Assembly: GCF_004959855.1 (NCBI RefSeq)
Contig: NZ_SPNT01000013.1
Location: 1-64,000, forward strand
Direction of reading: 5' to 3'
DNA: 64,000 nucleotides
Source: Nitratireductor sp. XY-223
GTDB taxonomy: Bacteria > Pseudomonadota > Alphaproteobacteria > Rhizobiales > Rhizobiaceae
A program made the translations under genes and the position numbers. The notes beneath the pieces are model-generated. The model was not told the DNA's origin. It was given only the letters and a program-made list of their open reading frames with translations, and did not search any database. Position 1 is the first letter of the stretch, and each line of letters opens with the position of its first letter. This document shows positions 8,385-18,585 of this stretch, piece by piece.

Positions 8385-9586
8385 ACGCGATGACAGCACG
8401 CGCGGGATTGCTTGAGGGCATTCGGGTGCTGGATCTGTCGCGCGTCATGTCCGGTCCGTTCTGCACGTCCATGCTCGCCGATCTGGGGGCCGAGGTCATC
8501 AAGGTCGAAATGCCCGGATCCGGTGACGAGGGGCGGTCGTTCGGGCCGTTTGTCGAGGGCGAGAGCAGCTATTTCATGCTGCTCAACCGCAACAAGAAGA
8601 GTGTCACCGTCGACATGAAATCCGAGGATGGCCGGGCGGTCATCCGGGCGCTGATCCCCAAATGCGACATATTGGTGGAGAACTTCCGTCCCGGTGTCAT
8701 GGCCCGCCTGGGCCTGGATGAACCAACGGTCCGCCAGATCAATCCCGGCATCATCTATACAAGCATTTCCGGCTTTGGCCAGGACAGCCCCCTCAAGGCC
8801 TGGCCGGCCTTCGACCTTGTCATTCAGGCGATGAGCGGTCTGATGAGCCTGACCGGGCCGAGGGGCGGCCCGGCCACGGCGGTCGGCGAGTCCGTTGCCG
8901 ATGTTTGCACCGGCATGTTTGCGGCGTTCGGGACGTTGGCCGCCCTGTTCGACCGTGAGCGCAGCGGCAGGGGACGGCATGTCGATGTCGCTATGCTGGA
9001 CTCGATGATGGCAATGCAGCTTACCGGACTGGCGCGCCGGCTTTATATGAACGATACTCCGAAGCCGGCAGGCAACAGGCATCCGGTCACCTATCCGGTC
9101 GATTCCTTTGCGACCACAACCGGCGACGTCGTCATGGTGTGTTTTTCGGACAAGGCCTTTTCGGCGCTGGCCGAACTGATGGGTGAACCGGAATTGGCCG
9201 GCGATCCGAGGTTTTCGACAAACTCCGCCAGAAACGATCATGAAGACCTGCTGCGTTGCAGGATCGCGGCGTGGACCGGTGGTTTGACGCAGGATGCGGT
9301 CACAAAATCCCTGCTCGACGCCGGAATTCCGGCAGCTCCGGTCTGGGACATGAACCAGCTTGTCGGGTCGGACCATGTGGCACAACGCGGACTGGTCGAA
9401 ACCGGACATCACCGCACGCTGGGCGACGTTCCCCTTGTTCCCCAGCCGGTCAGGTTTTCCGGTGACGATCCCCAGGATGCGCCGACCACACCCGAGCTCG
9501 GCGAGCATACGGAAGCGGTCCTGCGCGATGTGGCGGGTGCGGACGACACAATGATCAACCGCCTGAGGGACAACGGGACAATCTGA
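8381..9586 (+). CDS. CaiB/BaiF family III CoA-transferase
   Basis: The 401-residue protein matches family III CoA-transferases throughout: [18 protein letters not shown]-like start, [47 protein letters not shown], and the active-site region [18 protein letters not shown] with the expected catalytic Asp. These enzymes move CoA between carboxylic acids (for example formyl-CoA:oxalate or carnitine-CoA transferases). The neighbouring TRAP transporter, reductase and urocanate hydratase suggest activation of an organic acid for degradation. It overlaps the oxidoreductase by ATGA, and hutU follows two bases after its stop. Confidence 0.92.
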   Translation: MNAMTARAGLLEGIRVLDLSRVMSGPFCTSMLADLGAEVIKVEMPGSGDEGRSFGPFVEGESSYFMLLNRNKKSVTVDMKSEDGRAVIRALIPKCDILVENFRPGVMARLGLDEPTVRQINPGIIYTSISGFGQDSPLKAWPAFDLVIQAMSGLMSLTGPRGGPATAVGESVADVCTGMFAAFGTLAALFDRERSGRGRHVDVAMLDSMMAMQLTGLARRLYMNDTPKPAGNRHPVTYPVDSFATTTGDVVMVCFSDKAFSALAELMGEPELAGDPRFSTNSARNDHEDLLRCRIAAWTGGLTQDAVTKSLLDAGIPAAPVWDMNQLVGSDHVAQRGLVETGHHRTLGDVPLVPQPVRFSGDDPQDAPTTPELGEHTEAVLRDVAGADDTMINRLRDNGTI

Positions 9587-9588
9587 AC

Positions 9589-11274
9589 ATGTCTGCAAAA
9601 TTCACCCGGACAAACAACCGGATTGTCCGCGCACCCACCGGCACGGAGCTGAGTGCAAAGAGCTGGCAGACCGAAGCGCCCTTGCGGCTGATGATGAACA
9701 ACCTGGATCCCGATGTGGCGGAGCGGCCGGAGGAACTTGTCGTCTATGGCGGCATCGGCCGGGCCGCGCGCAACTGGGAATGTTTCGACGCGCTGGTCGA
9801 TTCATTGCGGCAATTGGAGGATGATGAAACGATGCTCGTCCAGTCGGGCAAACCGGTCGGTATATTCAAGACCCACCGGATGGCGCCGCGTGTCCTGATC
9901 GCCAATGCCAACCTGGTGCCGAACTGGGCAAATTGGGAAAAATTCAACGAGCTCGACCGCCTCGGCCTGACAATGTACGGCCAGATGACCGCCGGTTCCT
10001 GGATCTATATCGGATCGCAGGGGATCGTCCAGGGAACCTATGAGACCTTCTCCGAGATCTGCCGGCGGCATTTCGACGGCCGCCCCGAGGGCAAACTGGT
10101 GGTCACCGGAGGCCTCGGCGGCATGGGCGGCGCGCAGCCGCTTGCCGCCACCATGGCCGGACTGAATGCCCTCGTGGTGGAGTGCCAGCGGGAAAAAACC
10201 GAATTCCGGATTCGCACCGGCTACCTCGACGGCGTGGCCGATGATCTTGATGAGGCCCTGGCGCGGATAGACCAAGCCAACAAGTCCGGCAAACCGGTTT
10301 CGGTCGGCCTGGTCGGCAATGTGGTGGATGTTCTGTGTGAACTCGACAGGCGCGGGATCGTGCCTGACGTGCTGACGGACCAGACTTCGGCGCACGATCC
10401 GGTCAATGGCTATCTGCCGGCAGGCTGGGATCTTGGCAAATGGGAAGAGCTGCGCGAGCGGGATCCCGCACAGGTCTCGTTGGCCGCGAAACAGACCATG
10501 GCACGGCATGTTGAACGGATGCTTGGCTTCAAGGAGCGCGGCGCCATTGTCCTCGAATACGGAAACAACTTGCGGGCGATGGCCGAAGAAGCCGGCGCAC
10601 AAAACGCGTTCGGATTTCCCGGCTTCGTCGAGGCCTATGTCCGGCCCCTGTTTTGCCTGGGCAAGGGACCGTTCCGCTGGGTGGCGCTGTCCGGCGACCC
10701 AGAGGATATCTACAAAACCGATGCCAAGGTGCGCGAGCTGATGCCGGACGATGCATTCCTGCACCAATGGCTCGACAAGGCGCGCAAACATGTCAGGTTT
10801 CAGGGACTTCCCGCACGCATCTGCTGGGTCGGCCTCGGTGACCGACACCGGCTTGGACTGGCATTCAATGAAATGGTGCGAACGGGTGAGCTTCAGGCTC
10901 CCGTGGTGATCGGTCGCGATCACATGGATTCCGGATCCGTCGCCAGCCCCAATCGCGAGACCGAAGGCATGAAGGACGGTTCGGATGCCGTTTCGGATTG
11001 GCCGATCCTCAATGCAATGCTGAATTCGGCGAATGGCGCGACATGGGTTTCCTTTCACCATGGCGGCGGTATGGGCATGGGCTTTTCCCAGCACGCCGGC
11101 ATTGCGATCCTCGCCGACGGGTCCCGGCAAGCGGACGAGATCATCGCACGCACACTCTGGAACGATCCGGCCACCGGCGTTATGCGTCATGCCGATGCCG
11201 GATATTCCAGTGCGCGCAAATGCGCATGGCGAAACGGCCTCAAATTGCCGATGGCGGAACAGCAACAACCATGA
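9589..11274 (+). CDS. hutU: Urocanate hydratase (imidazolonepropionate hydrolyase family)
   Basis: The 561-residue protein has the usual HutU length and strong family motifs: [101 protein letters not shown] written here in parts, and [17 protein letters not shown]. HutU uses bound NAD+ as an electrophile to convert urocanate to imidazolone propionate in histidine breakdown, and the Cys and HHGGG active region are present. Unusually, no hutH, hutI or hutG is nearby. Instead it ends an operon with IclR, an oxidoreductase and a CoA-transferase. It may be true HutU fed by imported urocanate, or a paralogue for a related imidazole acid. Confidence 0.93.
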   Translation: MSAKFTRTNNRIVRAPTGTELSAKSWQTEAPLRLMMNNLDPDVAERPEELVVYGGIGRAARNWECFDALVDSLRQLEDDETMLVQSGKPVGIFKTHRMAPRVLIANANLVPNWANWEKFNELDRLGLTMYGQMTAGSWIYIGSQGIVQGTYETFSEICRRHFDGRPEGKLVVTGGLGGMGGAQPLAATMAGLNALVVECQREKTEFRIRTGYLDGVADDLDEALARIDQANKSGKPVSVGLVGNVVDVLCELDRRGIVPDVLTDQTSAHDPVNGYLPAGWDLGKWEELRERDPAQVSLAAKQTMARHVERMLGFKERGAIVLEYGNNLRAMAEEAGAQNAFGFPGFVEAYVRPLFCLGKGPFRWVALSGDPEDIYKTDAKVRELMPDDAFLHQWLDKARKHVRFQGLPARICWVGLGDRHRLGLAFNEMVRTGELQAPVVIGRDHMDSGSVASPNRETEGMKDGSDAVSDWPILNAMLNSANGATWVSFHHGGGMGMGFSQHAGIAILADGSRQADEIIARTLWNDPATGVMRHADAGYSSARKCAWRNGLKLPMAEQQQP

Positions 11275-11723
11275 TTGCCCGCGAAATTTGTCATGTCAGC
11301 GTCGCCATATGGCCGACCCGCAGAGACCCGACCGAACTTGGGTGTCGATGAAATCCGCAACGCGGTCGTCTAGCGACATTGAGTTGAAGCGCGGATTCCG
11401 GACGCAGCGCACCGTTTTGTGGATTGCGGAAGGAATTTTGTGCTGCTTCCGAGGGTCAATAACGGTTGCGCCATTAAGTTCGTTCGAGCGGTACGCAGGC
11501 GCCATTGCCCACATTCTCAAAGTGGTTTTTGACGTCATGGATTTGGCTTTGTCGAAAATGATCAGCGCCCGCCGGAGCGAGCGCCTTATCTGGTGCATAT
11601 CTCTGTTCAGAGATCGCAGGCCAACCGCAACATGTGTCCCATGACAGCACCGTCCCGATCTTGTCTGTGCCCTTCATTCTGGACGCAGACACATTCGAAA
11701 GGTGATCTCCGGATTCTGTGCCC
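11275..11723. other. No recognised gene; probable mobile-element debris
   Basis: Both strands carry only short, unconvincing frames. A minus-strand segment around 11300-11600 has protein-like composition (for example NPRFNSMSLDDRVADFIDTQ) but no family was recognised. It lies directly next to tniQ/tniA debris. Confidence 0.4.
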
Positions 11724-11930
11724 TTAATTGCTGGACATCCACAGGATGCTGGCGGGTCGTTTTAATGTCGCTTCTGCACACCTAAAGTAGATCACCACTG
11801 TCTGCAGTTTCACCAAGTTGATTGATCGCTTGCCTTGCCGCTGCGAGATATTCAGGCTGAGATGGGTTCGCCCCGAGCAGTGGTTGGCACGCGCAAGGCG
11901 AGCGATCCAACTCGACAACAGCTCATCATG
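11724..11930 (-). mobile_element. TniQ remnant, left flank of the defence-type operon
   Basis: The minus strand begins HDELLSSWIARLARANH, the conserved N-terminus of TniQ (the TnsD-like targeting protein of Tn552/Tn5053/Tn7-like transposons). It jumps after a deletion to a C-terminal piece. In another frame that piece reads PEYLAAARQAINQLGETADSGDLL and ends near HPVDVQ, which closely matches the fragment at 25.0 kb (LEYLAAARKAINQLGATADRGELL, ending QQPVDVS). The gene is deleted internally and frameshifted. Confidence 0.7.
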
Positions 11931-11934
11931 AAAC

Positions 11935-12600
11935 GGGGCCGGACGCCTCGGCGGGGGTCGGGTGCACCGCGCCCATGGTCGTCCCGGCCAGACGCTCGAT
12001 ATGGCCGCCATAGCGAACACGACCCGGCGGCCCATACTCGACCAAAATATCCTACTCCGCACAGGCCGCCTGGAAGGTATGGCTGCGGAAATCTCGCCCG
12101 TTGTCGACGTGAATGGCATGCGGGATTCCCGCCGACGGCCAATACAGCTCTTCCAGTGACTCTGGCATTCGGATCGACTTCGGCCGAACACAATGATCCA
12201 AACACAGGCCAATGGACAGAACCGATGGCGCGTCAAAGCTAACGTAGGCGCCCAGGACAACCCGGGTCACGACATCAATTGCAAGCGTCAGCCACGGCCG
12301 GGCCAAAGGTTTGCGCTCAACCTGATCGACCAGAATGATATCTGCAAAAGTGTGATCGATCTGGATTACCTCCAATGGGCGTTCCACGCCTAAACCTCCT
12401 GCCCTCGCCTCGAAACCTGCCTCGCCGCCTTCGACCCTTTCCGCAACCTATGCACCTCGCGCTGGTCCATTGCATCAAGACGGGCCTTGATCGTACGACG
12501 GGTTGGAAGTCGAAAACCTCGGGTGATGCACTCTGCCCGAATCTCGCCAACGACTCTCAGAAAACTTGGAGGTTCCGGCACCAGATTATGCTGGCGCAAA
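11935..12600 (-). pseudogene. TniA-like transposase pseudogene (Mu/Tn5053 DDE integrase type)
   Basis: Reading right to left, one frame gives VPEPPSFLRVVGEIRAEC, TRRTIKARLDAMDQREVHR and LRKGSKAARQV, and the next gives MERPLEVIQIDHTFADIILVD, RPWLTLAIDVVTRVVLGAYVS and HVDNGRDFRSHTF. This is the DDE integrase core of TniA transposases, with catalytic Asp residues in QIDHT and HVDNG. A third frame then carries YGGHIERL-like and GAVHPTP-like residues. At least two frameshifts and loss of both ends make it inactive. TniB is absent. It runs directly into the tniQ remnant, the normal tniA-to-tniQ direction. Confidence 0.75.
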
Positions 12601-12894
12601 CCCGCTCGATGATGCTCTCCAAAGCAACGGCAATGGCGCGCCTTCACCGACATGGTCGCGATCGATCCGGGAACTCTGGTGCCGGTTCTTGAGGACCTGT
12701 CCGCCTTTTTGATGCCGCATGCCCATCTCGCAGAGGAATTGAATCCATAGCGGCCAGGCCATGACAAACGTGTAGAATACTTCCGTGGTAGCCTGAGCGT
12801 GCATGGTTTCGAGCAGCCTGCGTTGTTCGATATCGAGGACGTTTGAGCTATGCGCCGGCCGACGGTGCTGGCAGTGAGTTGCGGTTGGAACGGC

Positions 12895-13434
12895 ATGAGA
12901 ATAGCAGCGATTGCGGCGGCCCTGCTGGCCGCCACGCCCGTGTGGAGCGAAGACAAACCCGAAGAAACCTGCGACTACGCCAACTATTCAGACTATTCAG
13001 AGCTATCCTTTCCCTTGGGCAGTTTGGTTCTTGTTAAGGCACGGCTTTGCGGCGATACCCGCTACAGCTATCTGGAAAAGAAAATGATCGCGTTGGGCGG
13101 CTGGCGGGAATGGCGCTGTAAAGATATCCTTAGCCTGGGCAAAGTCGACGATCATAACCTGATCCTTAAAAGCCTGGGCAAAACCGGGTTGGCTGAGATA
13201 ACTGGGCAGAAGCGAAAAATTGTTGCGATATACCTTGAAGAGGGCCTGTCCCATCTATTCGGGTGGGATCTAACGGAAAAAGGCTACGTAAATTACTCTC
13301 TCAAAATTTATCCTGATCAGTCCGTCTATTACAGCAGTTACAAAAACGCACCGATAGACGAAGAAACCAAAACACGAACGTCCCAATCACAACAGCTGCT
13401 CGGCACTTGCGCACTGGTGAAGGGCGGGGACTGA
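12895..13434 (+). CDS. Hypothetical exported protein
   Basis: From the ATG at 12895 the product is 179 residues with a clear signal peptide (MRIAAIAAALLAATPVWSED). The mature part starts with acidic, Tyr-rich sequence (CDYANYSDYSELSF). Four cysteines lie in the mature chain (in EETCDY, ARLCGD, EWRCKD and GTCALV), consistent with two periplasmic disulfides. No family was recognised. An upstream frame extension to 12850 is less likely because it would bury the signal peptide. Base composition is visibly less GC-rich than the operon that follows. The helicase start lies about 9 bases after its stop, so it may be co-transcribed with that operon or merely adjacent. Confidence 0.6.
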   Translation: MRIAAIAAALLAATPVWSEDKPEETCDYANYSDYSELSFPLGSLVLVKARLCGDTRYSYLEKKMIALGGWREWRCKDILSLGKVDDHNLILKSLGKTGLAEITGQKRKIVAIYLEEGLSHLFGWDLTEKGYVNYSLKIYPDQSVYYSSYKNAPIDEETKTRTSQSQQLLGTCALVKGGD

Positions 13435-13442
13435 GAAGCTGT

Positions 13443-16400
13443 GTGAGCGGATTGGAAGACCTGAAACCTGGGGCCCGCGTGAGCGGTATAGCACCAGGCT
13501 CTCCTGTCGAAATCGTTTCCGTTGACCCGATCGGAGAGCAGGCGGTGAATGTTGTCTACCGTTCGCCTGCCGGCGAACCGGCGGAAACGACCCTGTACCG
13601 GGACGACGAATACCGGCTCAAGGTCGAAGAGCCCGGCAGGATGTGGTCGTTCGACGCCGACGGGGCGATGCTCCGGCTGGTCACCGAAGCCAACCGGATA
13701 AGGCTGGCGCACTGTTTCGATCCCTATCTCGCCATCCATACCAGCCTGGTCGACCCGCTGCCGCATCAGATTTCCGCGGTGTACGGGGAAATGCTGCCGC
13801 GCCAGCCGCTTCGCTTCCTGCTCGCCGACGATCCGGGTGCCGGCAAAACTATCATGGCCGGGCTCCTGATCAAGGAACTGATGGCGAGAAGCGATCTTGA
13901 CCGGTGTCTGGTGGTCGCACCGGGAAGCCTTGTCGAGCAATGGCAGGACGAGCTTGGCGAGAAATTCTCGCTGGAGTTCGACATTCTGACCCGGGACATG
14001 ATCGAAACCTCGCGGTCGGGCAATGCCTTCAACGATCGCAATCGCCTGATCGCCCGTCTCGATGTGCTGGCGAGGAATGAAGACCTTCAGGAAAAGCTCG
14101 CCTCTTCCACCGAGTGGGATTTGATCATCTGCGACGAAGCCCACAGGATGTCGGCCGGCTATTTCGGCGGCGAAGTCAGATACACCCGGCGCTATCAGCT
14201 CGGTCAGGCGCTCGGGCGTCTGTGCCGTCATTTTCTCCTGATGACCGCGACGCCACACAATGGCAAGGAGGAAGACTTCCAGCTGTTCATGGCGCTTCTG
14301 GACGGCGACCGCTTCGAAGGCCGTTTCAGGGACGGCGTCCACTTCGCCGACAGCGCCGATATGATGCGGCGCCTGACAAAGGAAGAGCTTCTCAGGTTCG
14401 ATGGCCGTCCGCTGTTCCCGGAGCGCCGCGCCTATACCGTCAAATATGAACTCTCGCCCGGGGAAGCCGCGCTTTACGGCGCCGTCACCGGATATGTCCG
14501 CAACGAGATGAACCGCGTCCAGCGGTTTGCCGAGGCGGACGGCAGGAAGAGGAACAATGTCGGCTTCGCGCTTCAGATCCTGCAACGGCGCCTCGCATCG
14601 TCGCCGGCCGCGATCCATCAATCGCTCAAGCGTCGGCGCGAGCGTCTCGACAACGATCTTGCAGAGGCGCGGCTCGCACGCAGGGGCGCTCGCGCGGGAC
14701 CCGGTCCGCACGACGTCACGGATGAAGTGCTCAACAACATCGAGGAACTCGGCCAGGACGAAATCGATGAACTCGAAGACCGGATCTCCACGGGCGCCAC
14801 GACGGCGGAAACGATCGAGCAACTCGAACGCGAAGTCGCAACGCTCAAGGATCTTGAATCCATGGCGCTTGGAGTTCTGCGGTCAGGCAAGGACACCAAG
14901 TGGACACAGCTCGACCGCATCCTCGACGACGCATTGATGATCGACAGCGACGGCAATCGCCGCAAGCTGATCATATTCACCGAGCCGAAGGACACGCTTT
15001 CCTATCTGGCGCAAAAGGTCCGCGCCCGTCTTGGACGCCAGGATGCGGTCGAGGTGATCCATGGCGGGGTCACCCGTGAAGAGCGCCGCAAGGTGGTCGA
15101 GCGGTTCATGCAGGACCGTGACATGCTTGTGCTGATTGCCAATGACGCGGCCGGCGAAGGCGTCAACCTGCAGCGCGGGCACCTGATGGTCAATTACGAC
15201 CTGCCCTGGAACCCGAACAGGATCGAACAGCGGTTCGGCCGGATACACCGGATCGGGCAGATGGAAGTCTGTCACCTCTGGAACCTCGTTGCGGCGGACA
15301 CGCGAGAGGGCGAAGTCTATGCCCGCCTCCTCGACAAGCTTGAAGCCGCGCGCGAGGCGCTCGGCGGAAGGGTCTATGACGTTCTGGGCGAGCTGTTCGA
15401 GGGCACCGCGCTGCGCGATCTCCTTTTCGAGGCGATCCGCTACGGCGAGCAGGACGATGTCAGAGCCAGGCTGTTCGAGGCCGTCGATGGAGCGGTTGAC
15501 CAGCAGCATCTCATGGATCTGCTGCGGGAACGGCAACTGACCGAAGATACGATGCCTGCCGCGAAAGTTCAGGAATTGCGGCTGGAAATGGAACGGGCGG
15601 AGGCCCAGCGGCTTCAGCCCCATCACGTTCAGAGCTTCTTCGTCGCGGCGTTCGGGGAACTCGGCGGGCGGATCAGGAAGCGCGAGGAAAGCCGTTACGA
15701 GATCACCCACGTGCCCATGCGTATTCGCGAGCGCGACCGGCAGATCGGAGCCGGTACGCCGGTCCAGAAAAAATACGAACGCATCTGTTTCGACAAAAGA
15801 CACATCAATCAGCAGCCCGTGGCGGCATTCGTCTGTCCAGGTCACCCGCTTCTGGATGCCGTCATCAGTCTCGTCCGGGAACGCTTCGACCACCTCATGA
15901 AACAGGGCGCCGTTCTTGTCGACGATACCGATCCCGGCGACGAGACCGGCGCGCTGTTCCTGCTTGAACACAGCGTGCGGGACGGGCGCACCACTGCAAC
16001 GGGCAAGGCGCATGTCATCTCCGAGCGGATGCAGTTCACGTTTATCGACCGGAGCGGCCGGGCCGTGAATGCCGGCATCGCGCCGCATCTCGATCTTCGC
16101 CCGGCGGAAGCGGCGGAGATCGACGCGGTTCGCGACCTTCTCGACGAAGACTGGCTGCGCGGCGACCTGGAAAGGACCGCGATCGAATTCGCGACGATGG
16201 AACTCGCCCAGGCTCATGTCGGCGAGGTCCGGGCGCGCCGTCTGCCCGAGATCGACAAGGTGGAACGGGAAGTCAAGGCACGCCTCGGCAAGGAAATCAA
16301 TTACTGGGATGCCCGCGCATTTGAACTGAAAGAGGAAGAACGCGCCGGCAGGAAGACCCGTTTGAATTGGCAGAATGCCGGGCGCCGGGCCGAGGATCTC

Positions 16401-16949
16401 GCCGAACGCCTGAAGCGCCGCATGATCGTGCTGGAACAGGAACGGTTCATTTCCGCCCGGCCGCCTCGCGTGCGCGGCGGCATGATCGTCATCCCGCGCG
16501 GCCTGCTGGAGACCCGCACGCCAGCAGCAGGCCAGGGCAAACCGTCCGGCTTTGCCGAAGACCCGGTTGCCCGGCGCGGGATCGAATGCAAGGCCATGGA
16601 CGCCGTCATGGCCGCCGAACGCGCACTCGGCAACACGCCGACGGACGTATCTGCCCGGAAGGTCGGCTATGACATCGCGTCCTATGATCCGAAGACAGGG
16701 CACTTGCGCTTCATCGAGGTGAAGGGCCGCATCGACAGCGCCGACACGGTGATGGTGACGCGCCAGGAAGTGATCACCGCGCTGCACGAACCGGACAAGT
16801 TCATCCTCGCCATCGTGCAGGTCGAAGACGGTTTTGCCCGCGAACCGCGTTATGTCCGCCGCCCCTTCGGCCAGGAACCGGAGTTCGGCGTCACGGCCAT
16901 TCAGATCCGATTGAAGAGTCTTCTCGAAAGAGCGGAGGCGCCGGCATGA
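13443..16949 (+). CDS. SNF2/DEAD-family helicase with C-terminal DUF3883 domain (DrmD-like)
   Basis: This ~1168-residue protein has an SNF2/HepA-type helicase core: Walker A DDPGAGKT near residue 130, DEAH box CDEAHRMS near 230, motif III LLMTATPHNG, and motifs V/VI VNLQRGHLMVNYDLP with NRIEQRFGRIHRIGQ near 580-605. The last ~130 residues form a DUF3883 domain with FIEVKGR near 1090, a PD-(D/E)xK-like nuclease signature. This architecture is that of DrmD in class 1 DISARM. GTG at 13443 (VSGLEDLKPGARVSG) is preferred because the ATG at 13407 would overlap the upstream gene. The stop overlaps the next start by ATGA (16946). It probably translocates on DNA to scan or restrict invaders. Confidence 0.88.
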   Translation: MSGLEDLKPGARVSGIAPGSPVEIVSVDPIGEQAVNVVYRSPAGEPAETTLYRDDEYRLKVEEPGRMWSFDADGAMLRLVTEANRIRLAHCFDPYLAIHTSLVDPLPHQISAVYGEMLPRQPLRFLLADDPGAGKTIMAGLLIKELMARSDLDRCLVVAPGSLVEQWQDELGEKFSLEFDILTRDMIETSRSGNAFNDRNRLIARLDVLARNEDLQEKLASSTEWDLIICDEAHRMSAGYFGGEVRYTRRYQLGQALGRLCRHFLLMTATPHNGKEEDFQLFMALLDGDRFEGRFRDGVHFADSADMMRRLTKEELLRFDGRPLFPERRAYTVKYELSPGEAALYGAVTGYVRNEMNRVQRFAEADGRKRNNVGFALQILQRRLASSPAAIHQSLKRRRERLDNDLAEARLARRGARAGPGPHDVTDEVLNNIEELGQDEIDELEDRISTGATTAETIEQLEREVATLKDLESMALGVLRSGKDTKWTQLDRILDDALMIDSDGNRRKLIIFTEPKDTLSYLAQKVRARLGRQDAVEVIHGGVTREERRKVVERFMQDRDMLVLIANDAAGEGVNLQRGHLMVNYDLPWNPNRIEQRFGRIHRIGQMEVCHLWNLVAADTREGEVYARLLDKLEAAREALGGRVYDVLGELFEGTALRDLLFEAIRYGEQDDVRARLFEAVDGAVDQQHLMDLLRERQLTEDTMPAAKVQELRLEMERAEAQRLQPHHVQSFFVAAFGELGGRIRKREESRYEITHVPMRIRERDRQIGAGTPVQKKYERICFDKRHINQQPVAAFVCPGHPLLDAVISLVRERFDHLMKQGAVLVDDTDPGDETGALFLLEHSVRDGRTTATGKAHVISERMQFTFIDRSGRAVNAGIAPHLDLRPAEAAEIDAVRDLLDEDWLRGDLERTAIEFATMELAQAHVGEVRARRLPEIDKVEREVKARLGKEINYWDARAFELKEEERAGRKTRLNWQNAGRRAEDLAERLKRRMIVLEQERFISARPPRVRGGMIVIPRGLLETRTPAAGQGKPSGFAEDPVARRGIECKAMDAVMAAERALGNTPTDVSARKVGYDIASYDPKTGHLRFIEVKGRIDSADTVMVTRQEVITALHEPDKFILAIVQVEDGFAREPRYVRRPFGQEPEFGVTAIQIRLKSLLERAEAPA

Positions 16950-18580
16950 AATTTCCAAACGAACCCTCCGGACAAGCCGATTTCGAGAACAGGATCTTTG
17001 TCTGGCTTTCCTCGCAAGTCTCTTTGGAGGTGAGCGGAGAGAATATTTTCCGAACGCTTCAGGAGCGCATTCTGAAATGGGCTTTCGATCCGCAGCGAAA
17101 CCTGAAGGGGATTCCCGACGGCGCATGGGAAGGAAAATCGTTCGAGATCGATGCGGACAACTCTGAAGGGGCTGCCGCGGTCGCTCTGGACGACCTAAAA
17201 TATTATGCGTTCAGATTGCGCGAACGGCTAAAGGACCGGAACCGGATTTGGACAACGGAGGTGGGTCTTGCCGAGCGTTCGGCGGATGAAGCGATCTTTG
17301 GATGCCGCCTGATCTGCTCCCAGCGTGGTGACTCGGAGCCGGCTCCGCGGTCAATACCGCGTTTCGTCCGGGGAATGGCGTTCAAGCAAAACGCTCGACT
17401 CGATGGGCGTCGGACGTCGCCGGATCCCTGGATCGTCAATCGCGAAAACGACGTAAGCGAACTGATTTCATTCCTGGAATCGCCTCGGCGCAAGCACCCG
17501 GTCGTGGTCTTCGCGCTTCCGGAGGAGAGTGGTGACGTCGACCAGACGATCGTTCCGGTAAGACCATTCATTCGGCGCACGGTCGGGTTCGTGCACACGG
17601 CCGTTCTGACCTCGGAAGCGTCCTTCGCCTTGACGGATAAGCTGGGGCGCGAATTCTCCGTCTTTCGTCAGGCCGTTCGAACCTACAATCCGGGATTTGA
17701 CCCGGAAAGCGGCCTCTTTTCCGACCACCCAATGGCGACTGCGGCCAGAGTCCGGGAATGGGAGAACACGGAAGAAGGCGCTTTTGTCGAGTTTCTGGTG
17801 CATCAGACGCTGCGCCTCATGCGACCAAGGTCCGACCTGGAACGGGAACATCCGCCTTTTCAGCAGGTCAAGCGCTTGTCAGTGGAAAGAGCGAGACGTG
17901 CCGCCAAGGCAGCGGGCCAAAGCGATACCGAATTGCTCGCTCTTGCGGAAGAGGAAGTCAGCACTGCAAGAGCGGAAGCTCAGGAGAGTTTGGATCTCGC
18001 AGTTAACGCCGTCGCCGAAAAAGAACAGGCACTCACCGATCTTCGGGAAATGAAAGCCAGATACATGGCGCTCCAGTCTCGTGTCGATGCCCTGCAGGCG
18101 CAAAGCGCCGGCGGCAATCGCCAGGAGACGGAAATTCCCGACAGCCTGGATGAACTCCAGGTCTGGGCCGAAAACAACCTCTCCGGTTCCGTGGAACTCC
18201 ATAGCCGCGCCCTTCGGGGCGCCAAAGACGCCGAGTATGAAGACGTTTCCCTCATCTACAAGGCGCTTCTACTGCTCAGGGATTTCTATGTTCCGATGCG
18301 TCGCAATGGCGGCGCCGAATTGAAGTCGGCTTTCGATAACCGTTGCCGGGAACTCGGCATTGAAGAACAGCCCGCTTTCGCAGGCACGCGCGCCGCAGAA
18401 CAGGGTGACGCATATTTTGTTCGTTTCGGTCAGCGACGCATTGAACTGGACCGGCACCTCAAAAAGGGGACCAGCCGCGAACCGCGTCATTGTTTCCGAT
18501 TGTACTTTTTCTGGGATGAAACAACGAGACAGGCCGTTGTCGGCTGGCTTCCATCTCACCTTGCGACGAGAGCCAGTTGA
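16946..18580 (+). CDS. Unrecognised coiled-coil protein of the defence-type operon, candidate effector
   Basis: I do not recognise a family over most of this 544-residue protein. The N-terminal ~130 residues (QADFENRIFVWLSSQVSLE, GIPDGAWEGKSFEID) look globular. Residues ~310-395 are a charged, Ala/Glu-rich coiled coil (EEEVSTARAEAQESLDLA, AEKEQALTDLREMK). The C-terminal ~100 residues carry RELGIEEQPAF and end GTSREPRHCFRLYFFWDET followed by VVGWLPSHL. From general knowledge, a similar Arg/Phe/Trp-rich ending occurs in several standalone defence proteins. It starts inside the helicase stop (ATGA) and is followed five bases later by the methylase, so it belongs to the system. It could be an effector or a specificity subunit. 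Function unknown. Confidence 0.8.
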   Translation: MKFPNEPSGQADFENRIFVWLSSQVSLEVSGENIFRTLQERILKWAFDPQRNLKGIPDGAWEGKSFEIDADNSEGAAAVALDDLKYYAFRLRERLKDRNRIWTTEVGLAERSADEAIFGCRLICSQRGDSEPAPRSIPRFVRGMAFKQNARLDGRRTSPDPWIVNRENDVSELISFLESPRRKHPVVVFALPEESGDVDQTIVPVRPFIRRTVGFVHTAVLTSEASFALTDKLGREFSVFRQAVRTYNPGFDPESGLFSDHPMATAARVREWENTEEGAFVEFLVHQTLRLMRPRSDLEREHPPFQQVKRLSVERARRAAKAAGQSDTELLALAEEEVSTARAEAQESLDLAVNAVAEKEQALTDLREMKARYMALQSRVDALQAQSAGGNRQETEIPDSLDELQVWAENNLSGSVELHSRALRGAKDAEYEDVSLIYKALLLLRDFYVPMRRNGGAELKSAFDNRCRELGIEEQPAFAGTRAAEQGDAYFVRFGQRRIELDRHLKKGTSREPRHCFRLYFFWDETTRQAVVGWLPSHLATRAS

Positions 18581-18585
18581 GACCC

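Noticed and set aside
9589-11274. Thiourocanate or methylthiourocanate hydratase instead of urocanate hydratase
   Set aside because: The core motifs follow ordinary HutU closely and no ergothionase or other ergothioneine gene is nearby; the possibility is kept only as a minor alternative.
14883-17126. 747-codon minus-strand frame across the helicase gene
   Set aside because: It is a shadow of the helicase frame in high-GC DNA, without recognisable domains, and it overlaps two motif-rich genes.
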